Source: Corynebacterium silvaticum (GTDB lineage: Bacteria; Actinomycetota; Actinomycetes; Mycobacteriales; Mycobacteriaceae). Taken from it: a stretch of 64,000 bases of DNA. A program made the translations under genes and the position numbers. Position 1 is the stretch's first letter. Each line of letters opens with the position of its first letter. Shown one piece after another: positions 34,317-44,700 of the stretch. The stretch covers positions 744,001 to 808,000 of the forward strand of contig NZ_SDQO02000002.1 of assembly GCF_004382825.2 (NCBI RefSeq), given 5' to 3'. The notes beneath the pieces were generated by a model, which saw only the letters and a program-made list of their open reading frames with translations, had not been told where the DNA came from and searched no databases.

Positions 34317-37283
34317 TTGGCGAACGGCCTTACGCCTCCGTCCCCCTCGATCGGTCGTCCACCTAAGTTGTTCACCCGGATTGTGGTCCTTCTGGTGATT
34401 TTGGGTGCGCTGGTCCCCACAGCAATTGGTCTGTATACCAATTGGCTGTGGTTTGGTGAAGTTAATTTTAGGGGGGTGTTTAACAAGGTCATACTGACTC
34501 GAATTGTGCTGTTCGTGGTGTTTGCGCTGTTTGCGGGAATCATTACATGGATTGCCGGATGGCTCACTTACCGTGGGCGCCCCGACGAACTCGATGTTCT
34601 TGACCTAGAGGGACCCATCCCGCAGTATCGCGCGGTGGTCGAACGCAGTGTTAAACGCTTCTTGACCATTATTCCTATAGTCATTGCTCTTGTTGCAGGC
34701 TTCCTGGGGCAACAGAGCTGGCAAACTGTTCAGCTGTTCCTTAACCGCCAAAGTTTTGGTGTGTCGGATCCCCAGTTCGGAATGGACTATGGCTTCTACG
34801 CCTTCATGCTTCCGGCGCTGCGTCTGGGATTGGGCACACTATCGATCCTTATTGCAGTAGCGTTCCTTCTCTCTTTGATTGGACATTACCTTCTGGGGAG
34901 CATCCGAGTAGGTAACCAAGCGGCTGGGATCCGAGGAAACATTTCCTCCTATGCTCGCGTTCAGCTTTCCGTGACCGCAGGGTTGTGGATGCTTCTCAAG
35001 GTGGCCTCTTACTGGTTGGACCGTTATGACTTGCTCAATAACCGCCATGAGACCTTTACCGGCGGTAGCTACACGGACATCAACGCCGTTCTCCCTGCCA
35101 AGATCGTGCTGCTGGTTATTGCTGCAGTGGTAGCGCTCTGCTTCTTTTTGGTTGTTGTGCTTAAAGATCTCCGAATCCCGGCTGCGGCCACCGTTCTCAT
35201 GGTGGTCAGTGCGGTTTCTATCGGAAGTATCTGGCCGCTCATGGTGGAGCGTTTTTCCGTGTCCCCGAACCGCGCGGAGAAAGAGTCGGAATATATCTCC
35301 CGCAATATTCAGGCGACTCGATTTGCCTATGGCATCACTGATGACCAGGTAAGTTACTTGAATAACTGGGGTGTCCAAGGACCTAACTCGGAGAAGGTAG
35401 CGTCGGATTCCGCGACAGTGAGCAACATCCGACTGCTGGATCCAGAGATTATTTCCCCGACTTTTACCCAGCAGCAGCAGTTGCGAAACTTCTATGGCTT
35501 CCCTAAGTCACTTGCGATGGACCGCTACGTTATCGACGGGGAACTACGCGACTTTGTTGTCGCAGCCAGGGAACTTGATCCGAATGCGCTTCAAGAAAAC
35601 CAGAAGGACTGGATCAACCGGCACACGGTGTACACCCACGGAAACGGCATCGTTGCGGCCCAGGCTAACCAGGTGGACGAGGTAGCTCGCGACGTTGGAT
35701 CCGCACGTGGTGGCTATCCTGTGTACACAGTGTCAGATTTGCAGTCTACAGATGCTGAAGCAAAAGAACTCGGCATTGTGGTCAAAGAACCTCGCACGTA
35801 CTACGGGCCGGTGATCGCGTCTGCTCGCGACGGCGCAGATTACGCAGTGGTGGGTTCTGACCAGGGCAACCCTGTGGAATATGACACCGACTCTTCTACC
35901 TACACGTATAAGGGTGAAGGTGGAGTTAACATCGGTAATCTCTTTAACCGCTTGGCATTTGCTGTCCGCTACCAGGAACTCAACCTCGTTCTGTCGGATC
36001 GCGTTAATAAAAACTCGAAGCTCCTCTTCAACCGTGATCCCCGCGAGCGCGTACATAACGTGGCCCCGTGGCTGACGACGGACTCCGCGACATATCCTGC
36101 AGTAATCGACGGACGCATCAAGTGGATCGTGGACGGATACACCACGCTTTCCTCTCTGCCGTATTCGGAGCGAACCTCTATGTCAGAGGCGACCACCGAT
36201 ACCACCGCACAGGTTGGCAACAGCGCACAACGCCTTGTCACCGACAACGTGGGATACATCAGGAACTCTGTGAAAGCCGTCGTAGATGCTTACGACGGCA
36301 GCGTGGATCTCTACGAATTCGATGAGCAAGATCCCGTGCTCAAGGCATGGAAAGGAGTATTCCCAGACTCCGTGAAACCAAAGTCGGAGATCTCCGAAGC
36401 CCTGATGAACCACCTGCGCTACCCGGAGGACATCTTCAAGGTGCAGCGTAAGATGCTGGCTCGCTATCACGTCGATGACGCTCGCGACTTCTTTACCAAC
36501 GACCGCTTCTGGTCAGTGCCAAGTGATCCTTCTGCGTCCGAAGGTCAGCAGAACATAGCGCAGCCTCCGTATTACGTGGTGGCCGCAGACCCGCACACCA
36601 AGAAGCCAAGCTTCCAGCTGATTACCCCGTTCCGTGGTCTTCAGCGTGAGTATCTAGCTGCACACATGTCTGTGAGCTCAGACCCTGACAACTACGGCAA
36701 GATCACCGTGCGCGTCCTGCCCACGGATACCCTGACCCAAGGCCCCAAGCAGGCTCAGGACACGATGATGTCTTCAGATCAGATCGCCTCTGACCGCACA
36801 CTGTGGCGGGATACAAATGATCTCTTCAACGGCAACCTCCTGACGCTTCCGGTCGGTGACGGCGAGATCCTCTACGTGGAGCCTTTGTACTCCCAGCGTA
36901 AAGACCAAGCCTCGGCGTTCCCCAAGCTCCTCCGTGTGCTTGTTTCTTACCAAGGAAAGGTCGGCTACGCCCCAACCATTTCTGAGGCACTATCGCAGGT
37001 AGGAATTGACCCCAAAGCTGCGCAGGATCTTGGCGAGGCTCGGAACCTAGGCAAGGTGCCAAAGGCGGACGACGCCAACAAGGATCAATCGAATCAGAAG
37101 GAATCGCCTAAGCCATCAGCGCCCGCCTCTGGCGCCGGCGCAACAGGAGATGCGATCCAGAAGATCAATGATGCACTTAAGGGCCTGGAGGCCGCTAAGG
37201 GCAAGTCCAATGAGGAGTACGGTCGTGCTCTCGACCAGTTGGATAAAGCTGTCCAGGATTATCGCCACACCACAGGCGGATAG
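34317..37283 (+). CDS. UPF0182 family large membrane protein
   Basis: 988-residue integral membrane protein. Seven hydrophobic segments occupy about the first 320 residues (for example IVVLLVILGALVPTAIGLY), then a long extracytoplasmic part with DDQVSYLNNWGVQGPNSEKV and FNRDPRERVHNVAPWLT, and an Ala/Lys-rich end. This matches UPF0182 (Rv3193c). TTG 34317 is preferred as start because AAAGGAG lies six bases upstream and the conserved part begins just after; the frame opens at 34251. Function is not established. A hairpin terminator follows. Confidence 0.92.
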   Translation: MANGLTPPSPSIGRPPKLFTRIVVLLVILGALVPTAIGLYTNWLWFGEVNFRGVFNKVILTRIVLFVVFALFAGIITWIAGWLTYRGRPDELDVLDLEGPIPQYRAVVERSVKRFLTIIPIVIALVAGFLGQQSWQTVQLFLNRQSFGVSDPQFGMDYGFYAFMLPALRLGLGTLSILIAVAFLLSLIGHYLLGSIRVGNQAAGIRGNISSYARVQLSVTAGLWMLLKVASYWLDRYDLLNNRHETFTGGSYTDINAVLPAKIVLLVIAAVVALCFFLVVVLKDLRIPAAATVLMVVSAVSIGSIWPLMVERFSVSPNRAEKESEYISRNIQATRFAYGITDDQVSYLNNWGVQGPNSEKVASDSATVSNIRLLDPEIISPTFTQQQQLRNFYGFPKSLAMDRYVIDGELRDFVVAARELDPNALQENQKDWINRHTVYTHGNGIVAAQANQVDEVARDVGSARGGYPVYTVSDLQSTDAEAKELGIVVKEPRTYYGPVIASARDGADYAVVGSDQGNPVEYDTDSSTYTYKGEGGVNIGNLFNRLAFAVRYQELNLVLSDRVNKNSKLLFNRDPRERVHNVAPWLTTDSATYPAVIDGRIKWIVDGYTTLSSLPYSERTSMSEATTDTTAQVGNSAQRLVTDNVGYIRNSVKAVVDAYDGSVDLYEFDEQDPVLKAWKGVFPDSVKPKSEISEALMNHLRYPEDIFKVQRKMLARYHVDDARDFFTNDRFWSVPSDPSASEGQQNIAQPPYYVVAADPHTKKPSFQLITPFRGLQREYLAAHMSVSSDPDNYGKITVRVLPTDTLTQGPKQAQDTMMSSDQIASDRTLWRDTNDLFNGNLLTLPVGDGEILYVEPLYSQRKDQASAFPKLLRVLVSYQGKVGYAPTISEALSQVGIDPKAAQDLGEARNLGKVPKADDANKDQSNQKESPKPSAPASGAGATGDAIQKINDALKGLEAAKGKSNEEYGRALDQLDKAVQDYRHTTGG

Positions 37284-37300
37284 TCCGGGAAGTTAACAAG

Positions 37301-37341
37301 ATCCCCAGTACTCGGTTATATGGCCGCTGTACTGGGGATTT
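37301..37341 (+). terminator. Terminator after the UPF0182 gene
   Basis: ATCCCCAGTAC / GTACTGGGGAT arms (37301-37311 and 37329-37339) followed by TTTGCC. The tail overlaps the -35 box of the tRNA promoter. Confidence 0.7.
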
Positions 37342-37368
37342 GCCTGTTTGGTCAGTTCTATGTATAGT
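37340..37368 (+). promoter_or_regulatory. Promoter of the initiator tRNA gene
   Basis: TTGCCT (37340-37345) and TATAGT (37363-37368) with 17 bases between, placing the transcription start near 37375, about 35 bases before the mature tRNA. Confidence 0.65.
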
Positions 37369-37409
37369 TACTCCTCGTTGCACAGGACAGCTTGTTCTAA
37401 AGCAATCGT

Positions 37410-37486
<77 letters not shown>

Positions 37487-37491
37487 GTATC

Positions 37492-37532
37492 CCTCCTGTT
37501 CTTTAGAAATAAAGAACAGGAGGTTTTTCTTT
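37492..37532 (+). terminator. Strong terminator after the tRNA
   Basis: CCTCCTGTTCTTTA stem against TAAAGAACAGGAGG followed by TTTTTCTTTT. Confidence 0.9.
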
Positions 37533-37776
37533 TGCCCAATGTCTGGACTAAGTGGACCCGCAAAAGAACTATCCCGTACTGAGTCGCTAGCCTAATCTAA
37601 TAGCTACTTTTCTCACGGCTAACGCCGGCGATAGTGTACGATGAATCCGTTTCCTCTTCAAAGGTGAGCCTCGCTTCAGCATAGACATCAGCCATAGCGT
37701 GTCTGCATCTTTGAGCACCAACCACATGAGAACATGATGGGGCTATCAGTTGTTATAAAAGGTGAAGGGGCTTGTT

Positions 37777-38148
37777 ATGGAAACTTCTAAGATCACAGAG
37801 TGGATCTTCTTCGAAGAAATCCCAATTCCCGAGGACGTTGTCGGAGTTCTTGTACAAGGGGAACAGGCCTATGCGGCGTACAAAACTCTGCGAGACTCGG
37901 CGATTTTCACGTCCAAACGTCTGATCGTTCGCGATGCTCAGGGAATTACCGGCAAGAAAGTGGAAATCTATTCGATCCCGTATTCCTCGATCATGATGTG
38001 GTCGACTGAGGACGCGGGGCGCTTCGACTTCAACGCGGAGGTTGAACTATGGACAAGAGCTGGAAATCTCAAAATTAAGCTTGATAAAAAGATTGACGTG
38101 CGGCGCCTTGACCATCTCATAGCGACGTGTTTGCTCGCCTCCAATTAA
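37777..38148 (+). CDS. Bacterial PH-domain protein
   Basis: 123-residue protein that is essentially one bacterial pleckstrin-homology domain: GEQAYAAYKTLRDSAIFTSKRLIVRD, then EIYSIPYSSIMMWSTEDAG and AEVELWTRAGNLKIKL are the strands of the fold. No signal or membrane segment. I choose ATG 37777 because GAAGGGG lies six bases upstream; the frame is open from GTG 37762. Stand-alone bPH proteins form ring oligomers; a role is not known. First gene of the accessory block after the tRNA. Confidence 0.85.
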   Translation: METSKITEWIFFEEIPIPEDVVGVLVQGEQAYAAYKTLRDSAIFTSKRLIVRDAQGITGKKVEIYSIPYSSIMMWSTEDAGRFDFNAEVELWTRAGNLKIKLDKKIDVRRLDHLIATCLLASN

Positions 38149-38455
38149 CTTTGGAGCTCACGATGACCCCGGATCACGGGATACTGTCTCGGTACCTTGC
38201 AGCCCCAATCGCCCTTTCTTGCGAGCACCTCGGGTTAAAACGACCCGCTGCTCCCACAACACTGATTCCGCGCCCTGAGCAATGTGGGCAGGTGGTGTGA
38301 GAAGAATACATCGCGTAGTTACATGAATCGCCTGTTGGGAATGAGAACGTGCCAGTACAGCTTCCCCTCAGGTTTGCCTCACGCGAATCGACGAACACGC
38401 CATTGTGGACGTTTGATCCAGCCCAGTGCCTCCGGCGTCTTCATTCAATGGAGGG
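38149..38455. other. Intergenic stretch with no gene seen
   Basis: Short open frames on both strands here have no recognisable sequence or ribosome sites. No hairpin with a T run stands out. Confidence 0.5.
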
Positions 38456-38968
38456 CTACTGATGACGGCCCTGCACTTCTCTCAATCTGGTCAGTATACG
38501 AATCTGCAGTAGGACCGGATAAAGGTGGCCGACGACCCCGACCACCAAGAGAATTATAGGGAGCATCCACCCTCTGGCCACACCTGCCCAGAACGCAGTG
38601 GCGGTATGAAGTAGGAACGCCCACGCATGACCTGCTGCCGCTGCCCTCATAGGCCGTGAGTCCCAGTCTTTACCTGTCCCGGATGCTCGATCTCCCCGCA
38701 TGGCGACGATGAGTCTGTTCCACCCGATCCATGAGAGGACGGCGTTGAATAGGTCCACTCCCCATCGATGACTGGACTCACGAGAGAGGGAAATACGATC
38801 CCACTGGGAGCATGGGATATGGCGCTCCAGTGATTCGCCGACGAAGAGAGCAAGGCCAAACCCCATGAGAGTTACCGTGATGACGAAGCCTGCAGAGTCA
38901 GCGCCAGTCGCATCGGCCACGATGACGAGGCCCTGGATGGCGGCGACCGTTAGTAGCAGAGCGACCAT
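38456..38968 (-). CDS. Polytopic membrane protein, weakly CrtO-acyltransferase-like
   Basis: 170-residue membrane protein with hydrophobic segments at about 1-18, 27-45, 110-128 and 132-150. The middle holds SQWDRISLSRESSHRWGVDLF and FNAVLSWIGWNRLI; the end VVGHLYPVLLQIRILTRLR resembles the N-x2-P-x3-Q-R-x3-R ending of the glycosyl-diaponeurosporenoate acyltransferase (CrtO-like) family. A conserved His precedes the third helix, as in that family. The ribosome site is weak (GGTGACCTTAC before ATG 38968). Family link is tentative. Confidence 0.55.
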   Translation of the reverse strand: MVALLLTVAAIQGLVIVADATGADSAGFVITVTLMGFGLALFVGESLERHIPCSQWDRISLSRESSHRWGVDLFNAVLSWIGWNRLIVAMRGDRASGTGKDWDSRPMRAAAAGHAWAFLLHTATAFWAGVARGWMLPIILLVVGVVGHLYPVLLQIRILTRLREVQGRHQ

Positions 38969-39496
38969 GTAAGGTCACCGCTCCGGAGGGCTCGGAAGCC
39001 CTCCGTGCCTGCAGAATTGTTGGGGAATACCAGCGGCTCGGTGGCATCGATCTGATCCATCTGATCCTCACACTCTCTGCAGTGATACTGCCGCTTCGGG
39101 TATGAACAAGTTAGCACGGAATGACGACTCATCGTCACGAGGTCGGCCTTCCCCCTCAACGATTTCAGGCGATTTTCTACCCTCAGATGACCATGACGCT
39201 AGCAGGTTTGATACTGAAATATAACAGACACAGGCATTAGCGTCTTGAACCACCAATAGGAGAGACCATGGTGGAGAACGACAGGCATCCCACAATCTGA
39301 GTGTTTCGAGAGTCGACCGTGCGCGAGTACATGCAGGGGCGTCAGGACTCGGTCCTACTCGTATTCACCGGCAGTGTATTCATCCGAGCCAGGTGTCTCA
39401 TCAGACGTCCGTAACGATGGTGGACCACTAAGCCGATGTCCTGGTCTCCATACTGTCCGACGGGAGCGGCGGCCGAGGGACAGTTCACGGGGACAA
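38969..39496. other. Intergenic stretch with no convincing gene
   Basis: About 530 bases between two minus-strand genes. Small frames exist on both strands but none has a domain, a good ribosome site or codon use I trust. It could hold decayed sequence. Confidence 0.45.
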
Positions 39497-40339
39497 TCAA
39501 CTCCAATAGAGCGATTCACGAGATTTCTCGCCAGACTGATCCCAGTCAAAGCGGACAGACTGCGCTTGCTTGTTGTCCTCCGAGTCTTGATTTTTAGGGA
39601 ATACTCCGATGCTTCCGCGTGCATAGACATGGTTGACCTTCAGCTGTGACTCCGATGTCGGTATGCGGTTGGACGCGGGGATGCCGCAAGCGTTGTCTGC
39701 ACCACCGTTGAGATGGAGGGCATTGTCACCCGATCCAGTTGCTGGCATCAGGGTAGGGGCGGTGACGGCCGTGTGCTCGGCGTCGGCAAGCCCGGAGAGT
39801 GCGAGAGGATCGTCGGAACCTTTGGGGATTGCTCCTAGGAATTCAACGTCGTAGGCATAGCACATGAAATGTGAAACCTCGTCGGTCTCACTGGCGTTGA
39901 GGAGGCTGACCCGCTCTGATGGTAGGCGAACGCCGTCGTGAGCAGTGACAGCCCAGACAAGATAGCGGCCTTCGGTGTCTTCAGTGACTACATGTGCGGG
40001 TTCACCGAATTTGAGTTTGGCCCCCAAAGGAGTCATTTTGACTTCTTTACCGTTGGGGTAGAGCAATACCGTTTGCTCAGAAAGCTCTTCGGAAGGCTGC
40101 TCAGTGTTTGCCTTGTTAGGTTCTGGAAGGTCCTTCTTGCTTACCATATCGTTATGGCTGTGGGCGGTGACCTTTTTCTCCAACTTTGGCTTATCTTTGT
40201 TGGACGGATGGGGATGGAATCCGGCTCGCTCGTCTGCTCCGCATGCTGCGATCAGCATGGTAAGCGTGGCGACAGCAGAGAGCTTAAGAGCTGATGCTCC
40301 GAACGAGCGGTGTGTTCTAGCCCAGTGAGACTTTGACAT
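39497..40339 (-). CDS. Predicted lipoprotein of the NRPS operon
   Basis: 280-residue lipoprotein: basic N-terminus, hydrophobic core (LKLSAVATLTMLI) and the lipobox LIAAC, then a His/Lys/Pro-rich linker and a globular domain with AHVVTEDTEGRYLVWAVTAHDG, FMCYAYDVEFLG and NACGIPASNRIPTSE (two Cys). No known family recognised. The ATG lies 17 bases after the stop of the membrane protein gene, which itself follows the NRPS by 33 bases, so it is the third gene of one operon and likely acts at the outer face on the product of that system. Confidence 0.75.
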   Translation of the reverse strand: MSKSHWARTHRSFGASALKLSAVATLTMLIAACGADERAGFHPHPSNKDKPKLEKKVTAHSHNDMVSKKDLPEPNKANTEQPSEELSEQTVLLYPNGKEVKMTPLGAKLKFGEPAHVVTEDTEGRYLVWAVTAHDGVRLPSERVSLLNASETDEVSHFMCYAYDVEFLGAIPKGSDDPLALSGLADAEHTAVTAPTLMPATGSGDNALHLNGGADNACGIPASNRIPTSESQLKVNHVYARGSIGVFPKNQDSEDNKQAQSVRFDWDQSGEKSRESLYWS

Positions 40340-40356
40340 GTTGTTCTCTTTCTCAG

Positions 40357-41724
40357 TTAGTTTTCTGCAGCACTGACGGTTTTGGGACGAACCGGGATGA
40401 GAATCTTGCTCACCCGTTTGGAGATTTTTGACACGATCTCCTCTAGAGGCCCGCGGCCTCTAGCAAGCTGCCATGCCGTGCCAAAGAGCAACGCGCCTAG
40501 GACATGAAGAATGAACCACAGCGTGGGTAGCGCCTCAGTAGATTCTTTGAGCGCCGCCATCAGGAGCATGTGAGAGATATACAGCGTCAGCGTCATTGCT
40601 CCGGTGGAAATCAGCGGAATGAAGAGGTTCTTAAGCATCCGGGTGATTACTAGGAAAGAACCAAGCGCCAGGGTCGCTGCCCCGAGAGATGTAAGCAAAG
40701 AGAATGGTGTGTTGACGTGGGGACCATTAATTGCCAGCCACCACCATGTATCCGTGGGGATATGAATCTCCGGGCCGAAGTCGATAACCCGGAGAATATC
40801 CTCTACATCGTAATTATCGGTGTGGTAGTACAGCTGGGTGAACCCACCTGCGTAATCAATAAGGAAAGTCGAGCTAAGGAACCCCGTGATAGCGGCAACC
40901 GCACCGAGCGCGATGAGCCTAGTTTGGGTAATTAACCACTGCAGATTCATACGCCCCAGAGCTATACCCACACAGATGTACGCCATCCAGGTGACTACCG
41001 GGTAGGTTCCACCGACAAACAGCGTGATGATGGTGTCAACAGGCAGGCTGATCAATGAAGAGAAACTGGGATTAAGCGTGGTGGTATATCCGCCCCAGGA
41101 ATTGACCGCGAAAATCGCTAGGGGACCGGCCACGATGAACCCCGCTGCGAGGATGAGCAGAGTACGAATCCGCAGGGAAACAAGCCCGACAGCCAACAGA
41201 AACAGCAGACCGTAGTAAGGCAAAATGTTGGATACAGGCAGATTGAGTTCGTCGAGGGCTAGCCCCAGGACAAAGACGATAACTGCGCGGACCGCTAGCG
41301 ACACCCGATCACGTTGAATCACCCTACCAACGTGGGGCATATTTCCACCGGTAAGAAGTGCGATAGTCACTCCTGCGAGTAGCGCAAACAAAGCAGAAGA
41401 ATGCCCACCGAATAACTGCCAGATCAAGGTAGGCTGGTCGGTGTATTTGTTGTAGGCCGGCAGCACATGGATTGCGATCATTCCTACTAAAGCGAATCCA
41501 CGGGCTGCATCGATACCAGTGATTCGACGTGGATCGGCCGACGGACCAAAGGCAAGTTCTTTGTTCCATCGTGATGGTCGAATCTCTGGTTCTGGTGGCG
41601 GGCTATACGGCTGAGGTACTACCTCGGCTTCGCCATCCCAGATGGGGCGGACACGTGCTGGGCCTGGTTGTGGCCTGGTTGCAGCATCCGATGTTTGAGG
41701 CTGCGTAGAGATCTGTGATGTCAT
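40357..41724 (-). CDS. HGSNAT/DUF1624-DUF418-type membrane protein (putative acyltransferase)
   Basis: 455-residue membrane protein. A proline-rich cytosolic tail of about 65 residues precedes RRITGIDAARGFALVGMIAIHVLPAY, the hallmark start of the heparan-alpha-glucosaminide N-acetyltransferase-like (DUF1624) fold with its conserved His; about ten membrane helices follow, ending in a DUF418-like region with TGAMTLTLYISHMLL. Such proteins move acyl groups across the membrane or export products. AAGGA lies seven bases before ATG 41724. Encoded between the NRPS and a lipoprotein gene, so it may modify or export the NRPS product. Confidence 0.85.
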   Translation of the reverse strand: MTSQISTQPQTSDAATRPQPGPARVRPIWDGEAEVVPQPYSPPPEPEIRPSRWNKELAFGPSADPRRITGIDAARGFALVGMIAIHVLPAYNKYTDQPTLIWQLFGGHSSALFALLAGVTIALLTGGNMPHVGRVIQRDRVSLAVRAVIVFVLGLALDELNLPVSNILPYYGLLFLLAVGLVSLRIRTLLILAAGFIVAGPLAIFAVNSWGGYTTTLNPSFSSLISLPVDTIITLFVGGTYPVVTWMAYICVGIALGRMNLQWLITQTRLIALGAVAAITGFLSSTFLIDYAGGFTQLYYHTDNYDVEDILRVIDFGPEIHIPTDTWWWLAINGPHVNTPFSLLTSLGAATLALGSFLVITRMLKNLFIPLISTGAMTLTLYISHMLLMAALKESTEALPTLWFILHVLGALLFGTAWQLARGRGPLEEIVSKISKRVSKILIPVRPKTVSAAEN

Positions 41725-41757
41725 TGTCGATTCCTTGGATGTGGTGAAATCAATCCA

Positions 41758-44700
41758 CTAGCTGGTGAGAACGGCTTCTTTAGGGAGAGTGCGTGGAGTG
41801 GTGTTATCAAAATCGGTGATAGTTTTGGGGTCCTCGACGTAGGAAACAGGGTTTCCCGACCAGACGCTGTCATTGGGAATGGCATCTTGGCGCAAGATCA
41901 AAGATCCCGGGCCGATGGTGGCGCGATCGCCGATCGACGAGCCAGGAAGAATGAAGCTGTTGGGGCCAAGCGTGGCACCTGTACCCAGAGATACTGTCTC
42001 CAGAGCCATAACGCGGTCATGGAACAAATGGGTCTGAAGGACAGTGCCTCGGTTAACCGTGGACCTATCTGAAAGGGTGATCAGATCGAATTCCGGAAGC
42101 CACCAGGTTTCGCACCATACGTCGCGGCCAATGCGTGTACCCATGAGGCGCAGCCACCAGTTATAGAGTGGCGAGCCGAGCGACATTCTGATTAGCGAAG
42201 GCACAGCTAGAAGCTCAGCGATATTATCGATCAGCTCGCCGCGCCAAACAAAGGTGGAAAACAGCGTTCGATGTCCTGCGGTAAAACGACCTATGAGCAG
42301 CCATTTCAACACGATTGGTACAACACTGGCGATAATCCCGGCTCCGAGAACGATGGGGAAAGCCCAAAGCACAACTGCTTGGATTCCTCCCCACCCACGT
42401 CCGCCCGACATGTATGCCAGTGTGCCTAGCCAGACGATGAGAAGATCCAGATAAGCAGTGACGATGACCGGCAGCAGCCGGAATAATTCGACGAACGCCC
42501 GGGCTACTTTGAGACGGGTAGATGGATTAAAGGTGCGTGCGACGTCGGCGTCGATATGCGCGCGCGGGATTTGTCTCGTCGACCTGCCAAGCCATGATGT
42601 GCCTTTGCCAGGGCGTTCGGGGGTCGAAGAAAGGACTGCAACCAAAGACTCAGCGGGGAGATCGTGGTCAGGACCGACGATCCCGGAATTGCCCACGAAT
42701 GAACCATCGCCAAGGACAGTCGTACCGACGTGGACCCAGCCGTTGTTATAGCGTGCCGATGTACACATGGAATGATCTGCAAGGAAGCAACGGTCGCCGA
42801 TGGCCGTCAAGTGCGGAATCGTCTCGACTGTAGAGATCTCAGTGTCCTTGCCAACGCGAGCTCCTAAAAGCCTAAGGAAAGCAGGGGTGAGCCAACCGGC
42901 ATACACGAAATACGTGGAAGTGAGCGTTTTCTGTAGCAGAGTGTGCGTCATCCACAGAGCCCAGCCAGTGCTGGAGTGAATCGGGAAATAACCTGGCCGG
43001 ATTAACAGTGAACACAGACGAACCAAGATGATGACCAACGCTAGCCAACAAACGATGGTGAGAATCGCGAAAACTGGCGTCCATGCCGCCAAGATCAGGA
43101 AGACCTCTTGGTACTGGAAGTTATTGATTACCGTGGGCAAGATGAGGAAGGTCGCCGGTAGCACTGCGAGAACAGGCAGTACGTTCAACAATGACAATCC
43201 GAGGATATACAGCAGATGGTGGGAGAAGAATCCCAACCCGGTGACCATGCCGTCGGTGATAGCTTCCTTGGGTGTTTGGCTCGGCCAACTGGTTCTGCTT
43301 GGCCCATTGTCGCTGAGCGGATTTCCGCTGTAGCACCGGCCTTCGACGACTGCTCCGGTGACGCAGGATCCAGGGATGATTTCTACGTCGTCGCCAATAG
43401 TTGATCCCGGGGAAACGAATGTTCGCATACCAACGCGCACCCGGTCACCGATAGTGATAGGCCTGAGATAAAAGGTGTCGCCATCGATCCAGTGTCCGTT
43501 GATATCGACTTCGTTTTCTAAAACTGAACCCTCGCCGATTGTTGCCAGTCCGGTGACTGGCGGGAACGTTGCCAGCGTGGTTCCTTTACCTACTGTGCAG
43601 CCAAAGAGACGGAACAAGAGCGGAGCTGATGGAGTATCGAGGAGTGGTTCTAGACGCAGATAGGCCAAGAAGCGTTCGGCCGACCAGATTCGCAGGTGAG
43701 TCCACCCGCCACGAGGATAGTCGCCAGGCCGGATACGGAAAGTAGCGACGCGAGCCACAAGCGCAGCCTGCAGAATTTTTCCGGGAGTGGAAAAGATCAC
43801 GATCATACCGATGAAAACCGGCCAGAACGGAACGGTGGGTACCCATGCTGCAGAGAAGAAGAATCCGAGTGCCCAGACAACGAAAATCGTTCCGACGACA
43901 TAACGAGCAACGTTGACGGTGTAGATACTGCAGACGACCAGGAACTGGACGATACCGGACCACCACGGGATTTTCTGGGGTAACGGTCGCTGTTCGGTGT
44001 CGTTATAGAGCGTATCTACATAGGCAGCCATAGTGGATAAGGTGGGATTATCGTATAGGGCTCCGATATCCAGCGCGGGATGGGATTCCCTTAACGCGAT
44101 GGCTAATTTTGCGATAGCAACGGATGAACCGCCAAGGTCGAAGAAGCTGGAGTCCGCTTCGATTGGAACAGGACCAAGCTGATCGATCCATTTATCGGCA
44201 AGCCAACGCAGGTGTTGAGGCAGTGCTTCAACAGAGTCGCGGGAATCCGGTAACGGCCAAGGAAGAGCTTTGCGATCAACTTTGCCGGAGGTCTTCATGG
44301 GGAGCTCGTCGACAATGCACAACGTGGGTGCGATTCCACCAGGTAGAACAGTGGACAGATGGGTGCGGGCTTTGTGCAGATCGATAGTGCCGGGCTTGCC
44401 GTTGTCTTCTTCGGGGACAACATAGCCAACAATCACATCTGACCCCGCTGTCGTTGTTTGCTTAGCAGCTGCTGCAGCCGCCACTCCAGGCACGGATGCA
44501 AGGGCTCGATCGATTTCACCGAGCTCCATGCGACGACCACCGAATTTGATTTGATCGTCGGCACGGCCAGCGAAGATGATTCCCTCCTGATCTGCCACAA
44601 CAAGGTCGCCGGTTCGGTAGGCGCGTTCCCAGCCTAAAGACTCTAGAGGTGCGTAGGCCTCTGCATCTTTTTCTTGGTCGAGGTATCGCCCCAGGCCAAC

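Noticed and set aside
34839..35378. 179-codon frame antisense to the UPF0182 gene
   Set aside because: Lies fully opposite a conserved gene; His/Arg-rich composition typical of shadow frames.
37582..37600. DtxR/iron-box-like sequence (TAGCCTAATCTAA) upstream of the PH-domain gene
   Set aside because: About 13 of 19 positions fit the consensus and only the right half is convincing; the gene has no iron-related feature.
38174..38398. Small cysteine-containing frame (CPHC) on the minus strand
   Set aside because: No ribosome site, no second half of a zinc finger, and poor codon use.
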